Source: Candidatus Protochlamydia amoebophila UWE25 (lineage in GTDB: Bacteria > Chlamydiota > Chlamydiia > Chlamydiales > Parachlamydiaceae). From it: 64,000 nt of DNA. The notes under the pieces were generated by a model. It ran no database searches. It saw only the letters and a program-made list of their open reading frames with translations, and was not told the origin of the DNA. The stretch lies in contig NC_005861.2 of the NCBI RefSeq assembly GCF_000011565.2, forward strand, positions 62,001-126,000. The letters run 5' to 3'. Every line of letters starts with the position of its first letter. Positions within the stretch are counted from its first letter, which is position 1. Position numbers and translations under genes: made by a program. Shown one piece after another: positions 10,654 through 22,300 of the stretch.

Positions 10654-11982
10654 TTAGCTATAGGAATTCCAAATTGCTTCAAGACGATTTTCATACTCTT
10701 CTTCTTCATCATGAAGTTCTTCTAATGCCTTTTCAACTAAATACATGGCTTCAAGATCGCGCTCTATATTTCCTTTTTCCTCTATGTCGTTTTTAAGCTT
10801 TGCTTCTAATTCTTCAATATCATCTTCGCCTCGTTGCTTTTTCCCTTTTTTAGCTGCCAGGCTTGACTCATCTTGTTCAATAGCCTTCTGAAATTCTTCC
10901 TTGTCTTCTTCTAATATTTTGAGACTTTTCTGAATTTCCTCTTTTTCTTCGGCGTGGATAGAATGCGTTCGAACCTCTCTTAAACTTTTTATACTATCCC
11001 GGATATATTCTTTATAAGCCGAATCTTCAGCTAACTTTTCTAAACTCTGCATAATCAGAGAACGAGTTTTCCAATAGCGATCTTCATTTTTGACAGTTTT
11101 CTGAAGAAGTTTAACATTTGGAAATTTTCCTAGAGCTCGTTCTGTAAGCGTTGATAATCTATCCTGGTCTCTAAGAAGAAAAAGGTTTGCAAGCTGTTCA
11201 GAGGCTAATTTTCTGACATTTTCAGTCACACCAGGATTTTTAATCAAATCCACAAAGGTCAGGGCTAAGCACACAGTGTATTTTTTTCCTTTGTCCTGAA
11301 AGTCTTTGAGTCTTGTTCCAATAATATTTTTAAAATCTTTTTGGGTTTTAATATTTGCAGAAAGCCATCGTAGTTCATGAATATAGGGATACCATGCTTG
11401 AAGCCAGTCTTTTTTGACATCTTTATTAAGCTCTTGAAAACCTTTTATAACTCCAAAGAAAGAACTTCCTTCGGCTGATTCCCCAATATTAAGGATATGA
11501 TTAGGATATTTCTTCCAAATACTCTTGACAACTGTTAAGCATTTAGCTGCTTGTTCCGCACAACGGTATTCAAACCGTGTGCCAATTTCTTTTTCTGGCA
11601 AAATGGAATGAATGCTTCTAGAATTTGTGATAATTGAATCGCGAGTTTTGTTCCAGGTTGGCAAAGAACCCTGGCGCAAACATTGGTACCAAGTGATCTC
11701 TATAAAGAGGCGATAAACTTTACTTAAGGATCGATGAAAAGAAGCTAAGTGTTGAGTGTCTTCTAACGAAACGATCTCATTTAATCTACAGACAACAGGG
11801 GAAACAACATCTTTAAAAATAGGATTCGAATTGACTTCAGCAATAACTAATTGAACTCCTTCTTGATAAAGATTATCTGCCTCTTGTGTCGCTTGTGCAT
11901 GGTCAAACTGTCCATCTTTTAGACAACTGTGAATTCTGTAGGCTCCCTCAGTTAAACTTTGAAGAGTAGTATTATTTATCAT
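10654..11982 (-). CDS. Coiled-coil protein of unknown function, paralogue of the 40365-41714 gene
   Basis: 442 residues from the ATG at 11980-11982. An upstream in-frame start at 12021 would add 13 residues. I chose the internal ATG because it has a perfect AAGGAGG six bases upstream and matches the paralogue's start (both continue to ITEGAYRI or LTEGAYRI). The first 300 residues are mixed helical, with conserved blocks such as FRYERCAEQAAKCL-type and DVKKDWLQAWYPYIHELRWL. From about 330 on it is highly charged and heptad-like (KSLKILEEDKEEFQKAIEQD), a long coiled coil ending in NRLEAIWNSYS. No known domain recognised. It sits between two TPR-CHAT genes, and its paralogue sits in the same setting, so a functional link to the CHAT proteins is plausible but unproven. 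Confidence 0.85.
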   Translation of the reverse strand: MINNTTLQSLTEGAYRIHSCLKDGQFDHAQATQEADNLYQEGVQLVIAEVNSNPIFKDVVSPVVCRLNEIVSLEDTQHLASFHRSLSKVYRLFIEITWYQCLRQGSLPTWNKTRDSIITNSRSIHSILPEKEIGTRFEYRCAEQAAKCLTVVKSIWKKYPNHILNIGESAEGSSFFGVIKGFQELNKDVKKDWLQAWYPYIHELRWLSANIKTQKDFKNIIGTRLKDFQDKGKKYTVCLALTFVDLIKNPGVTENVRKLASEQLANLFLLRDQDRLSTLTERALGKFPNVKLLQKTVKNEDRYWKTRSLIMQSLEKLAEDSAYKEYIRDSIKSLREVRTHSIHAEEKEEIQKSLKILEEDKEEFQKAIEQDESSLAAKKGKKQRGEDDIEELEAKLKNDIEEKGNIERDLEAMYLVEKALEELHDEEEEYENRLEAIWNSYS

Positions 11983-12060
11983 AAAAAACCTCCTTAAGGT
12001 AATAATTTCTAAAACATTCAATTAACCATTTTTTAATAAGCTCTAAAATTTTTTTCTTGT

Positions 12061-15000
12061 TTATTCATGTAGTCCCGATAAGAAAAAAGCCCCCCATAGA
12101 TGAGGCTTGTCTCGTTTTTGCTCAATGGCCGTCAGCATGGCTTTTTGCAAGGCCTGGGCCTTATTGAGTTTTTCCACTTCTATGCCTAAAAGGTGGCGAT
12201 AAAATGTATCGACCATCTGAAGAGTTAGATCACTATCTCGTAGTTCCCAATAAGCCGCGACAGTTGACAACGCTCCGGCTGCGAGAAAGGACCAGACGGG
12301 ACCGACGCTTCCTTCTCTGTGAAGCTTGCCTCTGCCAGAAAAGCAAGTACTCATAAAAACCAGCTCTGTACGAAGAGTCAGCGACGCAATTTCTTGCGCA
12401 TAGAGATAGCCTCTGGAATGGCTTTCGTCAGGAACCAGCTTAAAAAGCCCTTCGAAAACGGAATGAGGATCGAGCTTTTCTTCTGGCTTTGTGCCCGTCA
12501 ATCCGTGACAGGCAAGATGAATCCAGCGCGCATCTCGCATCCCTTCTAAAACGCTCTGAACTGTAGCCTTTTCTCGTAAGAGAATTTTTTCCGGGAATGT
12601 TTTAAGTAGGGGAGAGACTATTGTTTGAGCTTCTTTTTCCGCCAATGGTAACGTGTCTTTTGGATAAGGTGTCGTGGGGTTGCCAATGACGAGAGAATTT
12701 TCTGAAAATTCTTTAGGAATTTCGTCCAATAATTTGAGTATTCCAATAGAAGGAACAATGGAAATGGGATGTTTTTCTATGAAATATTTCCCCTCTTTAT
12801 CTAAAAAAGCAGCGAAAGGAATTTGAGAGAGAAAACCATCGGGAATAATGGTGACGACTTGTTGAGGATCTTTGGGGAGATAAACTTCAAGTGGAGCAAT
12901 AAGTGTTTCATAGCAAAGTGCAAGGCGTTCTTTAAAAGTTTGTAAATCTGGGGAATTCGATTGATCACCCGATTTTCCCCGGGTTAAATTCTCTAGAAGA
13001 GAATGAGTAGTGAGACTGCGAGTTTTTTTTGGTGGAATAAAATCCCTTCTTTTAGCAACTGTTGGCACAAAAATAGGAGAGAATGTTTTGAAAATGTAAG
13101 GTGCTTCTTCAACCTCTTCTTTCAAAATTCCAAGAGGCAGCTGCTGGCAGATTATTTCTCCCTGCGGAGGTACAACCCAAACTGTAATGCTGTCTGTGTT
13201 CTCGACGGAAAACGAATAAAGGATAAAGCACGTATTTAACTTATGGGCAAGAGTTTGCATGTCTTGAGATGTGAGTCCAGAAGACAATGAGTCGTTTTTT
13301 TGAAATTGAAATTTTTTTGTCAAAGCGCAGACCAAAGCACGCGAGCGTCTAAAATCTGTAATCTGTAGAGATTCCTCGATTTTGCTCTGTTTTAGGAGAA
13401 GGCTCTCCAGGCTTAAAAGAGTTTTTGCTTGCTCTTCAAAAAAAGTGATCTGCCATTGTTGATGATTTTTAAGCTCTTGATGCAATACAGCATAAATGGA
13501 AATGCTTTTGCGATAATTCTCTTCTGCTAGCCCAAGGTCATATTTGCTATATACTTCTCCTAAGTTATGGTATCCCATTGCTTCGTTAAGGCGATCTTCA
13601 GACTGTTGAGATAAACAAACACATTCTTCAATGCATTCTATTGCCTTTTTTGTATTTCCCAACAAATTATAGCAGAGACCTAAGTTACCAAAGCTGGTTT
13701 TTTTGGTATCTTGATTACCAATCATATTGGCTTCTTCATACAATTCAATTGCCTCAGCAAACCAACCTAAGGAAAAAAGAAACTGCCCCACATTTATTAA
13801 AAGCTCGGCTCGATTAGAGTCATCACCTATTATTTCTGATGCTTTGTTATAATATTTTATGCTCTCAGAATAATTTCCCTCATCGCAATACGCATTGCCG
13901 AGATTGAGATATGCTAATCCCAAGTTGTTTAAGTAAACATCTGCTTTTTCAGCAAATTTTAGAGCTTGCGTATAATAATCGATTTTCCTCGCATGATCTC
14001 TAAATGTATTATAGATGCTTCCAAGAATTGTTAACGCACCAAATTTACTTTCCTGTGCTTGTAATTTATCTACTTGAACAGACGGATGTTGGATTAGCTC
14101 TAAAATTTTTTCTGCGTGGTAAATAGCTTTTCCATATCGGCTAAATTTTTTAAAAAATTTGGCTAAGTTTTGATGAACTATTATTGCCATAAGAGGGTTG
14201 TTAATTTGAGGAAGAATTTCAAGCGCTTTTTCATAGACCTCTTTAGCTTCTTTGTACTTTTTGACTCTAGCATGGGTTCCACCGATCCAAGAGTAGATTA
14301 AAGCTTGTTCAGATTTCTCTTCTGCCAAATTTAACGCAGCTTGATAACATCGAATCGCTTCTGTACTATTATCAATAATAAGATAAACTTCTGCCAGGCT
14401 ACCAAGTAACATCTTTTCACTTTTAGGATCTTGTAGCGTTTGCGCTATAGACAGAGCTTTTTGATAAAAAGAGAGTGCAATCTCATTTTTTCTTAGTCTC
14501 ACATAAAGGAAGCCTATATCTTTCAAATAAATACATTCTTTATAAGGATTGCATAGTTCTTGCGCTATTTTTAATGCCTTTTCACTATGATCAATAGCCG
14601 TCGAATATTGCCTAAGAAGTCGATTCCAGCTTGAAAGTTGTTCATGAATTTTCATGATTGAAGTAAGCAACTCTTTTTTTTGAGATATTTCCGAAAGTCT
14701 CTGTATTAGAAGGCTCAAAAAAACTTCTGCATGGAAAATGGCGCGAGGAAAATCTTTGTGGTCGCTGCAAACTTTCATCATAATTTCTAAAATCCATGAA
14801 GACATTTTTCCAGTTTTATGAATGACAGATTTTTGTTCCTCAATGTCTTTTGCGACAGCTGCAGGTAAAGGTTCGAAAAGCCTTAAAACAGCCATTTCTA
14901 AATTTTTTGGAATAAATGATTCAATTTTCTTCTCGTTAGCCAATTGATCAAGGCCACCTTTCCATTGCTTCATATGGCTTAGAATGAAAGTTTTATTTTG

Positions 15001-15489
15001 GACAAGTAGGTTAGAGCAGTGATTGCCAAATTCGAGATGGGGAAGTAGCCATAGATGTTCTAGGATACCTTGATAGATTGAGCAGATAGAAATTACAAAA
15101 TTAAGCTCATTGGATTTTAACTTTACTTCCATGATTTCACTGACGATTTCTTCAAGATGGATCAACTCTTGGGCTTGATCATGCTGAATATCGTACAAAA
15201 ATGTTCTAAGATCAAAAAGAGACGTTGCTTCTTCTACTATCAAATTTTGCACTTCTTCTATCTCTATTTTTAGTAAACGACATAAGCATTCCCTCTTGAT
15301 ACTAATGTCTTCTAATTGACTTATCTTTTCAATGAGCAATTTGGCACTGATAATGATATTTTTTTCGGTAGTGAAACTTGTTTTATAGGCTTCAATTAAT
15401 CCTTTGATATGATCTGAAAGAGATATTTTTGAAATTTGGAAAGAAAGAAAATTGTACCAAGTAATGGATTCAAGAGACCCTACATTCAT
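12061..15489 (-). CDS. TPR-CHAT protease-like protein (copy 4)
   Basis: 1,142 residues, ATG start (MNVGSLES, group B N-terminus, very close to copy 2). TPR-type repeats occupy about 240-700 and CHAT about 745-1142, with His near 995 (LACHG) and Cys near 1049 (STCFSG). The central CHAT segment differs from most copies: PTVAKRRDFIPPKKTRS, LLENLTRGKSGDQSN and ALCYETLIAPLEVYLPK. That variant is shared with the copy at 45456-48497, whose N-terminus is group A, so the two halves have separate histories. The coiled-coil gene follows 78 bases downstream with its own strong ribosome site, suggesting a shared transcript. Confidence 0.93.
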   Translation of the reverse strand: MNVGSLESITWYNFLSFQISKISLSDHIKGLIEAYKTSFTTEKNIIISAKLLIEKISQLEDISIKRECLCRLLKIEIEEVQNLIVEEATSLFDLRTFLYDIQHDQAQELIHLEEIVSEIMEVKLKSNELNFVISICSIYQGILEHLWLLPHLEFGNHCSNLLVQNKTFILSHMKQWKGGLDQLANEKKIESFIPKNLEMAVLRLFEPLPAAVAKDIEEQKSVIHKTGKMSSWILEIMMKVCSDHKDFPRAIFHAEVFLSLLIQRLSEISQKKELLTSIMKIHEQLSSWNRLLRQYSTAIDHSEKALKIAQELCNPYKECIYLKDIGFLYVRLRKNEIALSFYQKALSIAQTLQDPKSEKMLLGSLAEVYLIIDNSTEAIRCYQAALNLAEEKSEQALIYSWIGGTHARVKKYKEAKEVYEKALEILPQINNPLMAIIVHQNLAKFFKKFSRYGKAIYHAEKILELIQHPSVQVDKLQAQESKFGALTILGSIYNTFRDHARKIDYYTQALKFAEKADVYLNNLGLAYLNLGNAYCDEGNYSESIKYYNKASEIIGDDSNRAELLINVGQFLFSLGWFAEAIELYEEANMIGNQDTKKTSFGNLGLCYNLLGNTKKAIECIEECVCLSQQSEDRLNEAMGYHNLGEVYSKYDLGLAEENYRKSISIYAVLHQELKNHQQWQITFFEEQAKTLLSLESLLLKQSKIEESLQITDFRRSRALVCALTKKFQFQKNDSLSSGLTSQDMQTLAHKLNTCFILYSFSVENTDSITVWVVPPQGEIICQQLPLGILKEEVEEAPYIFKTFSPIFVPTVAKRRDFIPPKKTRSLTTHSLLENLTRGKSGDQSNSPDLQTFKERLALCYETLIAPLEVYLPKDPQQVVTIIPDGFLSQIPFAAFLDKEGKYFIEKHPISIVPSIGILKLLDEIPKEFSENSLVIGNPTTPYPKDTLPLAEKEAQTIVSPLLKTFPEKILLREKATVQSVLEGMRDARWIHLACHGLTGTKPEEKLDPHSVFEGLFKLVPDESHSRGYLYAQEIASLTLRTELVFMSTCFSGRGKLHREGSVGPVWSFLAAGALSTVAAYWELRDSDLTLQMVDTFYRHLLGIEVEKLNKAQALQKAMLTAIEQKRDKPHLWGAFFLSGLHE

Positions 15490-15524
15490 AGTTCAACCCT
15501 TCAGATGATAAAATTTTAAAAATA

Positions 15525-15552
15525 TTTTTATGCTATGAATAGAAATAGTCAA
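15525..15552 (-). promoter_or_regulatory. Putative promoter of TPR-CHAT copy 4 (conserved box)
   Basis: Minus strand TTGACT (15547-15552), 16-base spacer, TAAAAA (15525-15530), upstream of ATG 15489. Same sequence and spacing as the boxes before copies 1, 9 and 12. The start itself is preceded by AAGGG about 10 bases upstream. Prediction from conservation only. Confidence 0.4.
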
Positions 15553-15583
15553 GATATAAATTGACTAGGGGAATTTTAATTAT

Positions 15584-18500
15584 TTATTCATGTAGTCCTG
15601 ATAAGAAAAAAGCCCCCCATAGATGAGGCTTGTCTCGTTTTTGCTCAATGCCCACTAGCATAGCTTTTTGCAAGGCTTGGGCTTTGTTTAGTTTTTCCAA
15701 CCCTATGCCCAAGAGGTGGCGATAAAACGTGTCAACCATTTGAAGGGTTAGATCACTATCTGGCAGACGCCAATAAGTCGCGACCGTTGACAAAGCGCCT
15801 GCGGCAAGGAAGGACCAAACGGGGCCAACGCTTCCTTCCCTGTGAAGCTTGCCTCTACCAGAGAAACAAGCACTCATAAAAACTAGCTCTGTACGAAGAG
15901 TCAGCGACGCAATTTCTTGCGCATGCAGATAGCCTCTGGAATGGCTTTCGTCAGGAGCTAGCTTAAAAAGCCCTTCGAAAACTGAATGGGGATCGAGCTT
16001 TTCTTCTGGCTTTGTGCCTGTCAATCCGTGACAGGCAAGATGGATCCAGCGCACATCCCGCATTCTCTCTACAACGTGTTGAACAGTAGCGCTGTCTTGT
16101 AAAAGAATTCTTTCTGAAGTTGTTTTAAGCAGAGGAGCGACAATGGTTTGAGCTTCTTTTTCCGCCAATGGTAATGCGTCTTTTGAATGAAGTGTTCTGG
16201 GGTTGCCAATCACGAGAGAGCTTTTTGAGAAAACTTTAGGAATTTCGTCTAATAATTTGAGTATTCCCATGGAAGGAGCAATGGAAATCGGATGTTTTTC
16301 AATCAAATAGGTTCCCTCTTTATCTAAAAAAGCAGCGAAGGGAATTTGAGCGAGAAATCCGTCGGGAATAATCGTCACGATTTGTTGGGGATCTTTGGGG
16401 AGATAGGATTCAAGTGGAGCAATGAGAGCTTCATACCACAGAGAAAGACGTTCTTTAAAAGATTGCAAAACAGCAGAGTTTGCACTCTCATCGGGAACTC
16501 CTCGGGTTAGCTCATCTAGAGAAGCATATGTAGCGGAACTGCGAGTTTTCTTCGGACGAATAAAAGGTCTTCTTTTAGCAACTGTTGGCTCAACAATAAA
16601 AGGGAACGTTTTGAAAACCTGCGTTGCTTCATTGACCTCTTCTGCCAAATTGCCAAGAAATAGTTGTTGGCAGGTTATTTCGCCCTGCGAAGGAATAACC
16701 CAAACAGCAATACTATCAGCGTTTTCGAAACAACGCGAATAAACGATAAAACAAGTATTCATCTTGTGGGCAAAAGCTTGCATTTCTTGAGCTGTGAGTC
16801 CAGAAGAGATTAAAGAGTCATCCTTTTGAAATTGGAATTTTTCTGTCAAAGCGGAGACTAAAGCACGAGAGCGTCTAAAGTCTGTAACCTGCAGAGCTTG
16901 CTCGTTTTTAGCTTGTTCTAATAAAAGGCTCTCCAGTCTTAAGAACGGCAATGCTTGCTTTTCAAAAAAAGTAATCTGCCACTGGCTATGATTTTTAAGT
17001 TCGCGGTATAATAAAAAATAAATTTCGATGCTTTTGCAATAATTCTCTTCTGCTAGCCCAAAATCAAACTCTTTATATACTAACCCCAAGTTATAATAAC
17101 CTAACGCTTCGTCAAGGCTATTTTTTGAGGTTTGAGATAAGCAAATAAATTTTCCAATGTTTTGAATCGCCTGCTTTTTGTTTCCCAGAGCATTATAACT
17201 TGCACCTAGGCCAAGGAGGCTGTCTTTTTTCGTATCTTGATTACCAATCCTATTGGCTTCTTCATAATATTCAATTGCTTCAGAAAACATACCGGAGGAA
17301 AAAAGTATCTGCCCCATATTTCTTAAAATCTTGGCGCGTTTAGAGTCAACTTTTAAAATTTCTGATGTTTTGTTATAGCACTTTATGCCCTCAAAATAAT
17401 TTCCCTCATAAAAATAGGCACTGCCGAGATTGGCATATGCTATTCCCAAGTGGTTTAAATGAACTTTTATTTCTTCAGCGAAATTGACAGCTTGCGTGAA
17501 ATAATCGATTTCTCTCGCACGATCTCCAAGCGTACCATAAATGTTTCCAAGAGTTGTTAGCGCATCAAATTTACTTTCTTGCGCTTGTAATTCATCTACT
17601 TGAACTGACGGATGTTGGATTAGCTCTAAAATTTTTTCAGCATGGTAAATAACTTTCTCATATCGGCCAAGTCCTTTAAAAAATGTGGCTAATCTTTCAT
17701 GAATTATTATTGCGAAAAAAGGATTGTTAACTTGAGAAAGAATTTCAAGCGCTTTTTTATAGGCTTCTTCAGCTTCTTTATACTGTTGGGCGCTAGCATA
17801 AGCTTCACCAATCCCAGAATAGTTTAAAGCTTGTTCAGATTTCTCTTCTGTTAGTTTCAGTGCATCTTGATAATATCGAATTGCCTCTGCATTATTATCG
17901 ATAACAAAATAAATTTCTGCAAGGCAACCAAGAATCTTACTTTCATTTTCAGAATCCTTTAGATTTTGAGCTATAGACAGAGCTTCTTGATAAAAAGGAA
18001 TCGCGTCCTTATTTTTTCCTTGCGCTATGTAAAGATAACCCATATTTTTTAAATGAGTAATGATTTCATAGGGGGTGCCTAATGTTTTCACTATTCGCAG
18101 TGCTTTTTTGCTATGATCAATAGCCCTTGGATACTGCTTAAGGAATTGGTTCCAGCCTGCAATTTTATCATGCATATGCATAATTCCAACAAGTATTTCT
18201 CCCTTCTGGATGTTTCTAACAAGTATTTCTTCCTTTTGGGATATTTCTAAAAGCTTCTGTTTTAGCATTTTTAAAAAAACTTTTGCATGGAAGATGGCGC
18301 GAGGGAAATCTCCTTGGTCGCTGCAAATTTTCATCATGATGTCTAAAAGCATTAAAGATATTACTCCGCTTTCATGAATAACAGATTTTTTTTCCTCAAT
18401 TTTTTTTGCGATATCTTTGGGTAAGGGTTCAAAAAGCCTTAAAACAGCCTTTTCTAAATTTTTTGGAATAAAACGATTAATTTTTTCCTCGCTAGCTAAT

Positions 18501-19045
18501 TGATCAAGGCTGTCTTTCCAGCGTTCCATATGGCTTAGAATAGCACCTTTATTTTGGATAAGTAAGTGAGAACAGTGATTACCAAATTCAAAATAGGGAA
18601 GCAACCAAAGGTGTTCTAAGATGCCTTGATAAATTTCGCAGATAGGAACCAAAAAATTAAATTGACCTGAAGTTAGCTTTGCTTCAATGATTTCACTGAC
18701 GATCTCTTCAAGTTCAACTAATTGTTGAGCTTGATTATGCTGAATGTCATAGGGAATTGTTTTGTGGTTAAAAAGGGGCATTGCCTCTTCTACTATCAAA
18801 TTTTGTATCTCCTCCCTCTCTATTTTTAGCAGACGACATAAGCATTCGCGCTTGATACCAATATCTTCTAATTGATTGATCTCCTCGAGGAGTAACTTAA
18901 CACTGAAGAATATATCCTCTTCTGAACTGGACTTTGTTTTATACGCCTCAATTAAACCTTTTACATGATCTAATAGGGATATTGTGGGCAAAAGAGGGTA
19001 GTGAAGATAGTAGGGAGCGCTAAATTTAACTGAATCTACATTCAT
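15584..19045 (-). CDS. TPR-CHAT protease-like protein (copy 5)
   Basis: 1,153 residues, ATG start (MNVDSVKFS, group A N-terminus). It is slightly longer than its relatives because the TPR region near residues 265-285 contains a short local duplication: the motif EILV is preceded twice by a QK segment (SQKEEILVRNIQKGEILVGIM). CHAT occupies about 755-1153 with His near 1006 (LACHG) and Cys near 1060 (SACFSG). The CHAT half is the majority subtype (TYWRLPDS). The gap to copy 4 is about 95 bases. The spacer upstream of this gene is the AT-rich type described at 19046-19361. Confidence 0.93.
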   Translation of the reverse strand: MNVDSVKFSAPYYLHYPLLPTISLLDHVKGLIEAYKTKSSSEEDIFFSVKLLLEEINQLEDIGIKRECLCRLLKIEREEIQNLIVEEAMPLFNHKTIPYDIQHNQAQQLVELEEIVSEIIEAKLTSGQFNFLVPICEIYQGILEHLWLLPYFEFGNHCSHLLIQNKGAILSHMERWKDSLDQLASEEKINRFIPKNLEKAVLRLFEPLPKDIAKKIEEKKSVIHESGVISLMLLDIMMKICSDQGDFPRAIFHAKVFLKMLKQKLLEISQKEEILVRNIQKGEILVGIMHMHDKIAGWNQFLKQYPRAIDHSKKALRIVKTLGTPYEIITHLKNMGYLYIAQGKNKDAIPFYQEALSIAQNLKDSENESKILGCLAEIYFVIDNNAEAIRYYQDALKLTEEKSEQALNYSGIGEAYASAQQYKEAEEAYKKALEILSQVNNPFFAIIIHERLATFFKGLGRYEKVIYHAEKILELIQHPSVQVDELQAQESKFDALTTLGNIYGTLGDRAREIDYFTQAVNFAEEIKVHLNHLGIAYANLGSAYFYEGNYFEGIKCYNKTSEILKVDSKRAKILRNMGQILFSSGMFSEAIEYYEEANRIGNQDTKKDSLLGLGASYNALGNKKQAIQNIGKFICLSQTSKNSLDEALGYYNLGLVYKEFDFGLAEENYCKSIEIYFLLYRELKNHSQWQITFFEKQALPFLRLESLLLEQAKNEQALQVTDFRRSRALVSALTEKFQFQKDDSLISSGLTAQEMQAFAHKMNTCFIVYSRCFENADSIAVWVIPSQGEITCQQLFLGNLAEEVNEATQVFKTFPFIVEPTVAKRRPFIRPKKTRSSATYASLDELTRGVPDESANSAVLQSFKERLSLWYEALIAPLESYLPKDPQQIVTIIPDGFLAQIPFAAFLDKEGTYLIEKHPISIAPSMGILKLLDEIPKVFSKSSLVIGNPRTLHSKDALPLAEKEAQTIVAPLLKTTSERILLQDSATVQHVVERMRDVRWIHLACHGLTGTKPEEKLDPHSVFEGLFKLAPDESHSRGYLHAQEIASLTLRTELVFMSACFSGRGKLHREGSVGPVWSFLAAGALSTVATYWRLPDSDLTLQMVDTFYRHLLGIGLEKLNKAQALQKAMLVGIEQKRDKPHLWGAFFLSGLHE

Positions 19046-19361
19046 AACTTATCTACTTATATAAATAAATTGTTAAAATATTTTCGATTTATAATATTAA
19101 ATAAACAAAATAATAAAAACAAGTTAATATTTATATTATGAATTAATTTAAAATGATTATAATTAATAAATTATTATTTTTTTTCTAATTCATCGTTTTT
19201 AAAAAATGTTAATAAATTTATTTTTTTAAATACCTATATAAATAATCAATTTAAAATAAATGTTTGTCTAAAAATTTATTAATAATCAAATAAATATTTA
19301 AAATTTTTATGAAATAAAAATGAATAGCTAAAATACAAATTAATTAACGATTCCTAACTAT
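19046..19361. repeat. Duplicated very AT-rich spacer B (left copy)
   Basis: 316 bases, almost entirely A and T, between copies 5 and 6. The part next to the start of copy 5 (TAAATAAATTGTTAAAATAT, then TTTTCG) matches 45182-45455 at the equivalent place upstream of copy 10. Poly-A/T tracts and AT palindromes are abundant. It holds no ORF and no recognisable RNA. It presumably contains the promoter of copy 5, but I cannot pick one out of the low-complexity sequence. The paired occurrence argues for block duplication. Confidence 0.7.
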
Positions 19362-22300
19362 TTATTCATGTAGTCCCGATAAGAAAAAAGCTCCCCATAG
19401 ATGAGGCTTTTCTCGTTTTTGTTCAATGGCCATCAGCATGGCTTTTTGCAATGCTTGGGCTTTGTTTAATTTTTCTACCTCTATACCCAAAAGGTGGCGA
19501 TAAAATGTGTCAACCATCTGAAGGGTCAGGTCGCTATCCGGCAGTCGCCAATAAGTTGCGACTGTTGACAAAGCACCTGCGGCAAGAAAGGACCAGACGG
19601 GACCAACGCTTCCTTCTCTGTGAAGCTTGCCTCTGCCAGAGAAACAGGCACTCATGAAAACCAATTCTGTACGAAGGGTAAGTGGCACAATTTCTTGCGC
19701 ATGGAGATACCCTTGAATATGCTCTTCGTCGGGAGCGAGCTTGAAAAGACCTTCAAAAACGGAATGAGGATCAAGTTTTTCTTCTGGTTTTGCACCTGTT
19801 GACCCATGACAGGCAAGATGAATCCAACGCGCATCCCGCATCCCCTCTAAAGCGCGCTGGGCTGTAGCGTTGTCTTGTAAAAGAGTTCTTTCTGACGTTG
19901 TTGCAAGGAGAGGAGCGACAATGGTTTGAGCTTCTTTTTCCGCCAATGGTAATGCGTCTTTTGAATGTGGTGTTGCAGGATTACCAATGACGAGAGAATT
20001 TTCTGAAAAATTTTTAGGAATTTCATCCAATAATTTGAGTATGCCAATAGAAGGGGCAATGGAAATGGGATGTTTTTCAATCAAATAGGTTCCCTCCTTA
20101 TCTAAAAAAGCAGCGAAGGGAATTTGAGCGAGAAATCCGTCGGGAATAATCGTCACGACTTGTTGGGGATCTTTGGGGAGATAGGATTCAAGTGGAGCAA
20201 TGAGGGTTTCATACCAAAGAGAAAGGCGTTCTTTAAAAGTTTGCAAAACAGCAGAGTTTGTACTCTCATCGGAATCTCCTCGGGTTAGCTCATCTAGAAA
20301 AGTATACGTAGCGGAACCACGCGTTTTCTTTGGACGAATAAAAGGTCTTCTTTTAGCAACTGTTGGTTCAACAATAAAAGGGAACGTTTTGAAAACCTGC
20401 GTTGTTTCTTTGACCTCTTCTGTTAAAATTCCAAGAGGAAGCTGCTGGCAGGTTATTTCGCCCTGAGGAGGAATAACCCAAGCAGTGATATAGTCTGTGC
20501 TTGCATTTTTAAGGTCTGTACTTTCGGAAACAAAAGAATAAATGATAAAGCAAGTGTTCAACTTGTGGGCAAAAGTCTGCATTTCTTGAGACTTTAGCCT
20601 AGAAGAAGATAACGAGTGATCTTTTTGAACTTTGTATTTTTCTGTAAGAGCAGATACCAAAGTACGTGAACGTCTAAAATCGCTGAAACTCAATGCTTCT
20701 TCTTTCCCTTTATTTTGTTGCTTGATTAAAACAAATTCTAATCCCAAATAAGCTCTGGCTTGGCGTTCAAAAAAAGTAATATTCCACTCTTTATTGGATT
20801 CTATTTTCTTTTGGATAATGAAAAAGTCATCGATGCTATTTTTAAAACACTCTTTCGCTGCATTCAAATCATTTTCAAGGATATAGAATAACCCCAAGCT
20901 ATAGTGAGCTTCCGCCTTCGTGCTCAGCTCTTCTTGGGCGTGATAGAGAGGAATAACTTTTTGCAGGTATTCGATCGCTTTAATATGTTCTTTAGCCTCC
21001 AAACACGCTTCAACTAAACCAAATGTTAGTTGATCATCAATCGTTTCTAAATGCTCTTGATCTAGTCTTAAACCTTTTTCATATTGTTTTATAGCTTCAT
21101 GAAAATTTCTTTGGGAAAGAAGTAAATGGCCTTTCTTATAATAATCTGAAGATGTTTTTGGAGAATCTTCATCACGGGGATGAAACATAGAAACAAAACT
21201 ATATCCAGCTCTTGCTAAATCCTTTTTTCCAGAGCTATTATCCATGTAGGCTAGTTGTTCTATTAATTCGGCCCCAAAAGAGTTAGGAATTTCTTTCTCT
21301 TCAAATATTGAAGATTGAAACTTTCTTAAGGCTTTTTCAAAGTGGTATTTACCCCTCGAAAAATCACCCAAATACATGTATAACCCTCCTAATTCTTTGT
21401 GAATTTTTGCTAGCTGTAGGCTATTATTTTCTTGCTTTCGGGCTATTTTTAATCCCTTTTGGAGGAAACACAAAGCATCTGAATATTGGTCTTTAACGAT
21501 AAACGCTACGCCTAGCCTAGTCCATAAAGTTATATCTTTATCCTCACTCAGCAATTGAACCTGTTCAAGAGAATTTGCTGCTTGTGGACAATTTCCATTT
21601 CTAAAATAAACTGTTGAAAGAAGCTTGTGAGTATTTACTAGCTCATCTTTGCTTAATGATTGCGCAACTTCCAAGGCTTTTTGAAAGTCAAATTGGGCTT
21701 GTTTCTCATTTTGTTGTTTATAATGTAATTCTCCAAGTGCAATATATAGATCAATTTGATTTTCTTTCTTTTTTTCTTCTTGGGCTATTTTCAACAATTT
21801 GCATAGAGTTTCAACTGCTCTTGGATCTTTACTACCTGCAAAAAATTCACTATTCATTTGATTTAAAAAATACTGTCTTAAAGGTCGTATACTCTCACAC
21901 CTTAATAGGGCATACTTATAACAATCAGTCGCCTGTTTCCAATTACCCATTTTAGTGCATAGGGTGCCTATTTGGAGAAATGCGAGTTTAGGTTCGGACT
22001 TCATTTTTTCTATCGTTTCTAGTAAAGAAGAAGAGAGAGGTTTTTGAATTTGCTCTAGGGTGTTGGCAATTTCTTTAGCAGTGATCGTGAAAGATTCTTC
22101 ATCTTTTTCTTTTAAAAGTAAAAAGAACCATTCCTTAGTGGATAAATTCACTTGTGTAATGGCAAGCTGAGAAGTTGGATCTTCCATTAAAAGTGCATGT
22201 AAGGCTAACCAATAAATGATATTTTGGTATAGAGCTAGCAAAAAAGACAATGTTTCCCGATCTTTTTTATGATGAACATGAGTATCAAGTAAAGCACTGA

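Noticed and set aside
11983-12021. 13-residue N-terminal extension of the coiled-coil protein
   Set aside because: It covers the perfect AAGGAGG site and is absent from the paralogue; the ATG at 11982 is the better start.
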